A DNA stretch of 64,000 bases from Bactericera cockerelli (lineage: Eukaryota > Arthropoda > Insecta > Hemiptera > Triozidae): NCBI GenBank assembly GCA_024516035.1, contig CM044958.1:46325205-46389204 (forward strand), in the 5' to 3' direction. Under the pieces are notes generated by a model. The model had not been told where the DNA came from and made no database searches. It saw only the letters and a list, made by a program, of their open reading frames with translations. Below are positions 12,101-24,100 of this stretch, one piece after another; the first letter of the stretch is position 1, and the number at the start of each line of letters is the position of its first letter. A program made the translations under genes and the position numbers.

Positions 12101-15100
12101 TAAGGAGAAGAGAGGAGTATCCGAAGACAGGTGAGGAGAAGAGAGAGAAGGAAAGTAGAGCTTATCAAACAGAGTGAGAGGTTACGAGAACAGGGAGAGA
12201 GAGAGAGAGAAAGCTAGAGCTACTACAGGAAAGGAGGGCTTATCCGAGAACAGGAGTGAGAGAAGAGAGAGAGAGAAGACAAGTAGGTAAACAGGACATC
12301 AGGAGACTTATCGAGAACAGGTGAGAGAGAGAGAGAGACAAGCTAGAGCTACTACAGGAGAAGGAGAGGCTTTCCGAGAACAGGAGTGAGAGAGAGAGAG
12401 AGAGAGACAAGCTAGAGCTACTACGGAGAAGGAGAGGCTTATCCGAGAACAGGAGAGAGAGAGAGAGAGACAAGCTAGAGCTACTACAGGAGAAGGAGAG
12501 GTCTACCGAAAAGGGAAGGAGGAGAGAAAGAGAGAGAGACAAGAGAGCTTACTAGGAAAGGTCATGAGAACAGGTGAGGAGAAGAGAAGAGAGACAAGTG
12601 AGCTACACAGGAGAGAGGCTTATCCGAGAAAGGTGAGTGAGGAGAGAGAAGCAGAAGTAACAGGAGAAGGAGAGGCTTATCCGGAAAGGGTGAGGAGAGA
12701 GAGAGAGGAGACAAGCAGAGCTACTACGGAGAAGAGAGGCTTATCCGAACAGGTGGTAGAGAGAGACAAGCTAGAGTACACAGGAAAGGAGAGGCTTATC
12801 GAGAAAGGGAGGAGAGGAGAGAGAGGGAGGAATAGAGTATACAGGAGAAGGAGAGGCAATCGAGAACAGGTGAGGAGGAGAGAGAAGAGAGCTATCGGAG
12901 AAAGGAGTATGAGAAGAGGAGAGAGAAAGAAGTACTACAGGAGAAAGGCTCATCCAGAACAGTGAGAGAGAGAGGAGAAGGAAAGAGAGCTACACAGGAA
13001 GGAGAGATGAGAAAGTGAGTAAGAGAAGGAAGCTAGCAACAGGAGAGGAGAGAGAGAACAGGTGAGTAAAGAGAGAGAGGACAACAGGATAAGGAGAAGA
13101 GGCTACCGAACAGGGAGGAGGGAGAGAACAGTAGAGAAAGAGAAGGAGAGGCTAGGAACAGAGAGGAGAGGGAGAACAGTGAGTAGGAGAAGAGAGCACG
13201 AGAAGGGAGGAAGAAGAGAGAGGCAGTGAGCTACTACAGAGAAGGAGAGCTTATCGAGAACAGGTGGTAGGAGAGAGAGAGACAAGTAGAGCTACTACAG
13301 GAGAGGAGAGGCTTCCGAAACAGGTGAGAGAGAGAGAAGAGAGACAAGCTAGAGCTATACAGGAGAAGGAGAGCTATCGAGAACAGGTGAGTGAGAGAGA
13401 GAGAGAAAGCTAGAGTACTACAGGAGAAGGGAGGCTATCCGAGAACAGGATGAGGAGAGAGAGAGACAAGCTGAGTACACAGGAAGAGAGGCTTAGAGAC
13501 AGGTGAGAGAGAAGGAGAACAAGCTAGAGTACAGAGAGGAGGCTATCCGAGAACAGGTGAGGAGAGAGAGAGAGAGAGACAAGCTAGAGTACTCGGAGAG
13601 GAGAGGCTATCGAGAAAGGTGAGAGAGAGAGAGACAGTAGAGCTATACAGGAAAGGAGAGGCTATCCGAGAACAGTGAGGGAGAGAGAGACAAGCAGAGC
13701 TACTACAGGAGAAGGAGAGGTTATCCGAGAACAGGTGAGAGAGAGAGAGAGAGACAGCTAGAGCTAACGGAGAAGGAAGCTTATCGAGACAGTGAGTGAG
13801 GAGAGAGAGACAACTAGAGCTATACAGGAGAAGGAGAGCTATCCGAAACGGTGAGAGAGAGAGAGAAAGCTGAGCTATACGGAGAAGAGAGGTCCGGAAC
13901 AGGTTGAGAGAGAGAGGAGAGAAGAAAGCTACTCAGGAGAAGGAGAGGCTATCCGAGAACAGGGAGTGAGAGAGAGAGAGAGAAGTAGCTACTACAGGAG
14001 AAGGAGAGCTATCCGAGAACGGTGAGGAGGAGAGAGAGAGGAGAAAGCTAGAGCTACTACAGGAGAAGGGGGCTTATCCGGAACAGGTGAGAGAGAGAGA
14101 GAGAGACAAGCTAGAGCTACTACAGGAGAAGGGAGGCTATCGAGAACAGTGAGTGAGAGAGAGAGAGACAGCTAGGCTATACGGAGAAGAAGGCTTATCG
14201 AGAAAGGTGAGGAGAGAGAGAGGACAACAGTATACGGGAGAGGGCTATCGAAACAGGTGAGTGAGAGGAGAGACAGCTAGAGCTACACAGGAGAAGGAGA
14301 GGCTATCGAGAACAGGTGAGTGGAGAGAGAGAGAGACAGCTGAGCTACTACAGGAGAAGGAGAGGCTCATCGAGAACAGGTGAGTGAGAGAGAGAAGAGA
14401 GACAAGCTAGAGCTACTACAGGAGAAGGAGAGGCTATCGAGAACAGGTGAGTGAGAGAGAGAGAGAACAAGCTAGAGCTACTACAGGAGAAGGAGAGGCT
14501 ATCCGAGAACAGGTGAGGAGAGAGAGAGAGAGAGAGACAAGCTAGAGCTACTACAGGAGAAGAGAGGCTATCCGAGAACAGGTGAGTGGAGAGAGAGAGA
14601 GAGACAGCTAGAGCTACTACAGGAGAAGGAGAGGCTATCGAGAACAGGTAGTGAGAGGAGAGAGAGAGACAAGCTAGAGCTACTACAGGAGAAGGAGAGG
14701 CTATCCGAGAACAGGTGGAGAGAGAGAGAGACAAGCTAGAGCTACTACAGAGAAGGAGAGGCTTATCCGAGAACAGGTGAGTGAGAGAGAGAGAGAACAA
14801 GCTAGAGCTACTACAGGAGAAGAGAGGCTATCGAGAACAGTGAGGAGAGAGAGAGAGAGACAAGCTAGAGTACTACAGAAAGAGAGGTATCGAGAAAGGT
14901 GAGGAGAGAGAGAGAGAAAGTAGAGTACTACAGGAGAAGGAGAGGCTTATCCGGAAACAGGTGAGGAGAGAGAGGAGACAAGCTAGAGCTATACAGGAGA
15001 AGGAGAGGCTTATCCGAGAACAGTGAGTGAGAGAGAGGAGAGACAGCTAGAGCTACTACAGGAGAAGGAGAGGCTTATCCGAGAACAGGTGAGTGAGAGA

Positions 15101-18100
15101 GAGAGAGACAAGCTAGAGCTACTACAGGAGAAGGAGAGGCTTATCCGAGAACAGGTGAGTGAGAGAGAGAAGACAAGCTAGAGCTACTACAGGAGAAGGA
15201 GAGGCTATCCGAGAACAGGTGAGAGAGGAGAGAGAGAGAGACAAGCTAGAGCTACTACAGGAGAAGGAGAGGCTATCCGAGAACAGGTGAGTGAGAGAGA
15301 GAGAGAGACAAGCTAGAGCTACTACAGAGAAGGAGAGGCTATCCGAGAACAGGTGAGAGAGAGGAGAGAGACAGCTAGAGTACTACAGGAGAAGAGAGGC
15401 TATCGAGAACAGGTGAGAGAGAGAGAGAGAGACAAGCTAGAGCTACTCGGAGAGGAGAGTATCCGAAAGGTGAGAGAGAGGAGAGAAGCTGAGCTACTAC
15501 AGGAGAAGGAGAGGCTCATCCGAGAACAGGTGAGAGAGAGAGAGAGAGACAAGCTAGAGCTACTACAGGAGAAGGAGAGGCTTATCCGAGAAACAGGTGA
15601 GTGAGAGAGAGAGAGAGAGACAAGCTAGAGCTACTACAGGAGAAGGAGAGGCTCATCCGAGAACGGTGAGGAGAGAGAGAGAGAGAGAGAGAGAGGAGGA
15701 GACAAGCTAGAGCTACTACAGGAGAAGGAGAGGCTTATCCGAGAACAGGTGAGAGAGAGAGAGAGAGAGAGAGAGACAAGCTAGAGCTACTACAGGAGAA
15801 GGAGAGGCTTATCCGAGAACAGGTGAGTGAGAGAGAGAGAGAGACAAGCTAGAGCTACTACAGGAGAAGGAGAGGCTTATCCGAGAAAGCGAAGTGAGAG
15901 AGAGAGAGAGAGAGACAAGCTAGAGCTACTACAGGAGAAGGAGAGGCTTATCCGAGAACAGGTGAGGAGAGAGAGAGAGAGAGACAAGCTAGAGCTACTA
16001 CAGGAGAAGGAGAGGCTCATCCGAGAACAGGTGAGGAGAGGAGAGAGAGAGAGAGACAAGCTAGAGCTACTACAGGAGAAGGAGAGGCTATCCGAGAACA
16101 GGTGAGTGAGGAGAGAGAGAGAGAGACAAGCTAGAGCTACTACAGGAGAAGGAGAGGCTTATCCGAGAACAGGTGAGTGAGAGAGAGAGGAGAGAGACAA
16201 GCTAGAGCTACTACAGGAGAAGGAGAGGCTTATCCGAGAACAGGTGAGAGGAGAGAGAGAGGAGACAAGCTAGAGCTACTACAGGAGAAGGAGAGGCTTA
16301 TCCGAGAAAGGTGAGTGAGAGAGAGAGAGAGACAAGCTAGAGCTACTACAGGAGAAGGAGAGGCTTATCCGAGAACAGGTGAGGAGAGAGAGAGAGAGAG
16401 AGACAAGCTAGAGCTACTACAGGAGAAGGAGAGGCTATCCGAGAACAGGTGAGGGGAGAGAGAGAGAGAGAGACAAGCTAGAGCTACTACAGGAGAAGGA
16501 GAGGCTTATCCGAGAACAGGTGAGTGAGAGAGAGAGAGAGACAAGCTAGAGCTACTACAGGAGAAGGAGAGGCTTATCCGAGAACAGGTGAGAGAGAGAG
16601 AGAGAGAGAGACAAGCTAGAGCTACTACAGGAGAAGGAGAGGCTTATCCGAGAACAGGTGAGAGAGAGAGAGAGACAAGCTAGAGCTACTACAGGAGAAG
16701 GAGAGGCTTATCCGAGAACAGGTTGAATTGAATTGAATTGAATATGATAACTTTATTGAACAATAATTATTTACAATGTATAAATATCTCCTAAGATAAG
16801 TCTACCTTTTTCGGAGATGATCTCTTTCCGAAAGGTTCATTAATTTCATATTTTTTTAATTCTTAAAGTTCTCTAGATATTAGCTACATAATATTAGGTT
16901 GTAAGCACAGAAATAAATAAAATTTTATTTTTACAATCTAGTGACACTTGAAAAGGCAATTGTCTGCTATGATTTTTCTCTCAACTATTTATGTAATATA
17001 ATACTTTTTTTAATCTTCTTCTTCAGTGTTTGTCTATTTTCTTCATCTAAAAAATCTTCACAGAACTTATTCAGTAAAGTAGGTATGATGTACCCTAGCC
17101 TTCTTTGACCGTACTGGATGGTATATACATGTGGCCTATTGAATTTTTGTTGCCTGAGTCCATATTGATGTTCTGTGAGGTGCCTAAAGTTTTTATTAAA
17201 AAAATTACTGTATAAATTTACAAATATTGAAAGTTCTTCTGGTGTAAAACATCGAATATTATTATTTTGAAACAGAAGTTTTTTATTTTTGGTTTGTTGA
17301 CTATCTAGAGGTTTCAAAACATACTGAGGTGCATATGTGTATAATGTGACACCATACCTCAGAAGTGAGTCAACCAAAGAAAAATATATTGACACTTTAG
17401 TACTCATTGGTAAGTTGCCTGCATTTATTACAGTTAGTTGGTATTTTAGAATTCTAAGTTTAGAGCACAAATTGTAAACATGTCTTTTCATTTTGAATTC
17501 GCTGTCTATAATTACCCCTAAATATTTTGCCTCGTTTGTATATTCTATTTGGTGACAGGAACAGATGGTTGTGTAGGATTTCGTCTCCAGGCATTTGCGG
17601 CTGTGACATAAGATTTTAAAATTATTCATGTTGGTTTTTTTACTCTTATAGCCCATCACTAATGCTTCGGTTTTCTTTTCATTCAGGTATATGTTATTAT
17701 TATAAAGGTATTTCTGTAAATTAATGAAATCTACCTGAGCATTAGCGACGGCATTTTCTACTTCTTTGTGAATTGACACGATACAGCTGTCGTCGGCAAA
17801 CATTTTGAGGTTTGTCTTCCTGTGTATGTATTTAACGTCGTAGGTGTATAAATTGTACCACGTAGGGGAATTTACCCCCCCCTGACAAGGCCTTGATTCA
17901 CTGGCAGCTCGTCGCTCACTATTTTTCCAATTCTGGTCACTTGCTTTCTATTCTTAAAGTACTCCGCAAATATCGGGTGCCATATTCCCACTTGTTTGAG
18001 TTTCCTGAGGAAGGCTGCGTGATCTATTGTGTCGAAAGCGAGGCTCAGGTCCAGCAGTATGACCACCACACACTTCCTTTGATCAAGGGCGGTATTAACC

Positions 18101-21100
18101 TCTTCTGAAAACTCTTGAAGTAATGATATTGTACTTTTTTCACTCTGAAAACCATGTTGAAATTCCGGAATTATATGATTGGTGTCTAGGTATTTTTTTG
18201 TTTGTATGTTAATGAATTTTTCTAATACTTTCTCTATAATTGGTAATGAACCTACCGGTCTGTAGTTTCCTAAATCATCGGACTTTCCTTTTTTATGGAG
18301 CGGTGTTATACATGAAATTTTAAGTTCTTGTGGCATTACAGAGTGTTCAAGCATCAAATTTATCATATTTATTTATCATCAAATTTAACAAGCTAGAGCT
18401 ACTACAGGAGAAGGAGAGGCTCATCCGAGAACAGGTGAGAGAGAGAGAGAGAGAGACAAGCTAGAGCTACTACAGGAGAAGGAGAGGCTTATCCGAGAAC
18501 AGGTGAGTGAGAGAGAGAGAGAGAGAGAGAGACAAGCTAGAGCTACTACAGGAGAAGGAGAGGCTCATCCGAGAACAGGTGAGTGAGAGAGAGAAGAGAC
18601 AAGCTAGAGCTACTACAGGAAGGAGAGGCTTATCCGAGAACAGTGAGGAGAGAGAGAGAGACAAGCTAGAGCTACTACAGGAGAAGGAGAGGCTTAATCC
18701 GAGAACAGGTGAGAGAGAGAGGAGAGAGAGACAAGCTAGAGCTACTAAGGAGAAGGAGAGGTATCCGAGAACAGTATAGAAGAAGAGAAACAGAGCAACT
18801 ACAGAGAAGAAGGCATCCGAGAACAGGTGAGAGAAGGGGAAAACTAAGCTTTCAGAAAGGAGGCTTATCCGAACTGTGATGAGATGGAAGCAAGTAGAGC
18901 ACTACAGGAGAGGAAGCTATCGAGAACATGTATGAGAAGAGAGACAAGCTAGAGCTATACAGAAAGGATGCTTCATCCGAGACAGGTGAGTGAGAGAGAG
19001 AGAGAGAGAACAGAGGTAAGCAGCATACTACAGAAAGGAAGCTATCCAGAACAGTTAGATAGGTAGCAATAGAGAGCAAGCTGCTTAGAGCTATCAAAAG
19101 TGAGAGAGAAGAGAGCCTAGCTCTACAGGGAAAACTAGTGGAACATTAGAGAGAGAGAGAGAGAGAGACAAGCCTAGAGCTACTACAGAGAAGGAGAGGC
19201 TCATCCGAGAACAGGTGAGAGAGAGAAGAGAGAACAAGCTAGAGCTACTACAGAAAGAGAGCTCATCGAGAACAGGTGAGAGAGAGAGAGAGAGAGACAA
19301 GCTAGAGCTACTACAGGAGAAGAGAGGCTATCGAGAACAGGTGAGAGAGAGAGAGAGAGAGAGACAAGCTAGAGCTACTAAGGAGAAGGAGAGCTATCCG
19401 AAACAGGTGAGTGGAGAGGAGAGAACAAGCTAGAGCTACTACAGAAAGAGAGGCTATCCGAACAGTTGAAGAGAGAAGAGAGAGAGACAAGCTAGAGCTA
19501 CTACAGGAGAAGGAGAGCTTATCCGAGAACAGGTGAGGAGAGTGAGAGAAGACAACAGAGCTACTACAGGAAGAAGCTCATCGAGAACAGGTGATGAGAG
19601 AGAGAGAGAGACAACTAGAGCTACTACAGGAAGGAGAGGCTATCCAAAAGAGATGAGAGAAGAAGGATCGAGAGTGAGGAGAGAAGAGACAACTAGAGAT
19701 ACAGAAGAAGCATCGAGAAAGGTGAGGAAGAGAGAGAGGACAAGCTGACTACTACAGAGAAGAACTATTGGGGAGAAGAAAGACAACTAATTAGATCTTC
19801 TGTAGTATAGAGCTTGAGGACTTTCAAAAGTAGGTAAAAAGAGAACATTGAGTACTACAAAATGGAGCTCTATTCATGAGAACATTTCAGTACGAAATAA
19901 AGACAAAGAAATGCTTAAGCTCTAATGAAGGCTTAGAGTTTATCCATCAGAATGATTGAAAGACAGAGGCTAGATCCAAGCAAGCTACTACAAAATGTTA
20001 AATGCCTTCATCTCATCAACCTGATTCGAATGAGCAATTTGAGCAATTAGACTTTGGTTATTGTATCTACTATTGTACAAGTCTTACGTTACAGGAAGAA
20101 GAGAGGCTCATCGTAGAAAGGTGCATAGTAATAGAGACAGACTAGAAACCAAAGCTCTGCAGTTTACCAAGAAGGTTAAGGCTATCCGAGAAACAAGTGA
20201 TCAATATTGATAATGATTTCAGTAATTGCACCTAACAGAAAGACAGGCTGCACTATCCGAAACAGGTTTATGATTTATAAGAAAAGCAAGTTTCAGAGTA
20301 TTACAAGAAGAGAGAAAAGCTAACTGTTTAAACATTGGTGATGAGACACTCCCGCAGCATGAGACAAGCTAGAGTACACAAAAAAAATCTTAATCGTCAC
20401 ACATAAAAGGTGACTAGTAGTAACGAAGAAGTAATGTATCTATCTACAGAGTAAATAAAGCCTCTCTATCTCGGAGCTTACCGCGTGGGAGAAGCAGAGA
20501 GAAACTAGATTCTACCAACGCCCTTAATAATCCCCCCTCAGGTGATGACCCCTCCCCTCCTGCTCAAGAGTCCCCCTCCCCCGTCTCCCCGGAAGAGGGG
20601 GAGGTGCCCAAGATCGTGACCATCAAGCGTGTGATGGAGACGAGTGGACACGAGCCCACCGTGACCATCACTCTGAGGGGAGCCACGCCCAGCGAGGACA
20701 AGGTGCTGTACACGCTGCAGAATGGACACGGTGAGTGAACTATGCGATGAGACCATATTTGGTTAGGGGGCGGGATACCTCAACATACCCACTACCCACA
20801 CGGCTGGGGTACGGGACGACGACGCTACTGTCATTGTTATTGTAATGTGATGTTATATTTGTTCAAAAATACAATTTAAGATCATTATATAGAGACTTGG
20901 AAATTTTTTGACAAAAATTTAGAAAGTAAGTTGTAAGGAAAGAGGCATAGAACGAGGCAACCAAAGAGACAGGATTGAGAAGAAATGAACATCACAGGAG
21001 AAGATATAAATGAGAGGACCAAATAAAATACTGTCGAACCTGGACAAACAGGACTTGTGTAAGCAGGAAACCTGGATTAACAGGACTTGTGTAAGCAGGA

Positions 21101-24100
21101 AACCTGGATTAACAGGACTTGTGTGGGCAGGAAACCTGGATTAACAGGACTTGTGTAAGCAGGAAACCTGGATTAACAGGACTTGTGTAAGCAGGAAACC
21201 TGGATTAACAGGACTTGTGTGGGCAGGAAACCTGGATTAACAGGACTTGTGTAAGCAGGAAACCTGAATTAACACTACTTGTGTAAGCAGGAAACCTGGA
21301 TTAACAGGACTTGTGTAAGCAGGAAACCTGGATTAACAGGACTTGTGTAAGCAGGAAACCTGGATTAACAGGACTTGTGTAAGTAGAAAATCTGGATTAA
21401 CAGGACTTGTGTAAGCAGAAAATCTGGATAAAACTTGTTTTTAAAGCAGTTTTTAAGCAGGAAAAATGACTAGTCCCTTGATTTCCTGCTTATATGGGTT
21501 CGACTGTAAAATCAAGTTGATGCAATATGAAGAATCACAATCTTGTTCCTCCCCCAGTGTGTCCAATAGAAGAGAAGAACCGTCAGGCAGCAGCGGCTGC
21601 AGCAGCGGCGGCAGCACGCAGCAAGAAGTCAGGCAACAAGCAGCAGCAACAGAACAAGAAGCAGGCAACAGTGACCCAGCCCAAGCGGCCAGGACCCACC
21701 CACGTGCAGCACACGCCTGGGGTGGTGGAGATCAACGTGAACGGAGGTGAGGGATGGGCTTGTGTGTGTGTTATTAGTTATTATATGAAGAAAAATAATT
21801 ACATTTTGCCTAAATGTACCACAAACACTGGTCAAAAACCATAGAGCTCATTGGACCAAAATTTCATGCCAAAATATTCTTGTATATCGTAATTTGCCTA
21901 TAATTCCGCCAGCTAATCATTTTTCCTCACGAGGTATGAGTGGTGCCCGAACATCCAAAGAATAGAACCAATACCTAACCTAACTAATACAATACAAGAA
22001 CTAGAGTAAAGTGTGATGCTAATGCTTTCTGATGTCAAGGTGGAGGGTCGAGCAAGCCGCCCGTCGCCACTGTGGGTGCCAAGCCAGGAGCCAAGCCACC
22101 GCCCAGTGCCGGAGCCAAGAAGAGCGCGGGGCCCCTGTCCCCCGCCACTGCCCAGCCTGCTCCTAGCTTTACCTCCATGTCTGTGGTGAGTTTTTTTTAA
22201 AGATGAGTGTTTCACAGCCGTTTTTATTTCGTCGCCATAAAACAGGAGACGCTTGTGGTCTGTGTTATAGCCTACCCATCCCATAGTATGCCTCCCCTCT
22301 GATGTGTGAGAAGTGACACAATATTTCCCATTTAGGTGCTGAGTCAACACGAGCACACCGGAAGGTATCCCTTACTAACAACTGTAACCAAATTTTGATT
22401 ACAATTTTTTTGGCGGCTCGGGGGATCGAACCTGAGACCTTCCGAATGGCAAGCGAGTGCTTAACCACTGAGCAAATCGTGCGCTCTTAAAATGTTGTTT
22501 GTTGTTGTATTAAGCTGTTGTTGTAATGATGATCTTTTCCCTACTTAAATTGAAAAGTTGGTTAGTAAACAGACAAGTACTCATTGTTCATTGTTCCTCA
22601 CGAGGTATGAGTGGACCCCGGACATGCCAAGTACAGAGTAGAAAATTTTCTACCCAGCCGGGATTCGAACGCAGATCACCTTGTTCGTATGGCTTGTGCA
22701 CTACTTCACTCGGCCACGATGACTACTTCTACTAAATATCATATTATGAATGGCAGAGATTAACATTTAGGGAAAAAATAACAGACAAAATCGAGAACTC
22801 AAGTCATTCATATCTTAGCATCGGTTTTCCGCATCTAAGACAATACGCAAAATCTAGACTTATCACAGAGGTATCACAAAAACATCTTATTAATTTCGCC
22901 CTTAACTTTGGCCTCGCAGGTGAACGTGAAAGCGTCCGCCCCTAAGCCCGCCCCCACCACCCCCGCGCCCCAGCTCACCTCCGCCACTGCTATCCAGATC
23001 AGCCAGGCCATCTCCTCCCTCACCTCCAGGGGGAGGGCGGCCCCTTCAGTCTGGAGGATCTGCAGCTGCCCCCCGGCATCACCATCACCAAGGTGGTGCA
23101 GCCCCCCCACCCCCTCCAGCCCCTGGTCAATGGCCACCACGAGGTCAGTTCTCCATCTACTCTACTCTGTGGTAGTCACTGTGGCAGAGTGAGTTAGCGC
23201 GCTAGGCATTGCAACATGGTGACCTGGGTTCGATCCCCAGCGGTGTAGAAATTTTTTTGCTCTGTTCTGGATGTTCGGGTCCACTCATACCTTGTGAGGA
23301 AAAATGAGTAGCTGCATTTGATGTGAAGCACGACCAGTGGCAGAATCATAGGCAAAAAAAATACAAGATATTGTAAATTAAAGTGGTAAAGTCCTATGAT
23401 TCTGCGCTACCCACTAAAATTGTGACATAATAACAAAAGAAAAAGCATTATTATATTATTATTATTACTCTGTGTTGTCAGTATTAAGTTATCATATCTG
23501 TGTTCATCACAATCGTCATATCTCGCTTTACTTAATATACTAAACTCACACTCGCTCTACTGAATATTTGCTTAACTGGGGACCGCCGCCTTATCTACTG
23601 AGGTCGGTTGTTATTATTATCTGACCTTGTAGAATTTTCAGTGAAACTCTTGGATCCTTGCAATTACTTTTGCAACCAAATTAGATCTATTGTGACCTCT
23701 TGATCCTATTTGGTTTTAACATCGTGATTTGAGGATAATCAGGACGAGGTTTAACGCTCCATTAGCTGGGAATCGTACTAGCTACCCACATTAACCTCAC
23801 CCAGCCTAGGTTGGGCCGGGAATACAAACCTCACATGTTCGGAGGGAACAGAAAATTGTATTCAAGGGTAATAGAAATTTCTGTTACTGCCCCCAACCGT
23901 GAATAGAACTAGAGAAAATGTGTGGCTACAGACAGGCACAAGCATTACACAATGGAGACTTGCTAATAATTCTGCCCCTGGTCGCTGTTGATATCAAAGC
24001 CAATACTCGTTTTGACGAGGTATGAAAAATTCATGCACTGGGTGGGATTCGAACCAAACTACTTCCTGGATTACAAGACTAGCGCGTTAGTTATGATTTC

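Larger units (their letters stand above)
16724..18386 (-). mobile_element. 5'-truncated non-LTR (LINE) retrotransposon with reverse transcriptase fragment
   Basis: Two reading frames on the minus strand, 18366-17872 and 17803-16985. They carry reverse transcriptase motifs: PLHKKGKSDDLGNYRPVGSL, LLDLSLAFDTIDH and MFADDS, then the region ending in LRYGVTLYTYAP. A frame change at a G run (about 17874-17881) splits them. The 3' end is a short (TTCAA)n tail at 16724-16742. It interrupts the minisatellite with no clear target duplication. The CR1/Jockey-like group is my guess from the motifs. Confidence 0.85.

Noticed and set aside
10792..19300. Many antisense Ser/Leu-rich frames
   Set aside because: Mirror readings of the minisatellite unit; they appear in every copy and end at random indels.
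21031..21506. CRISPR-like regular repeats
   Set aside because: Units abut with no unique spacers, in eukaryotic intron DNA; an ordinary minisatellite.
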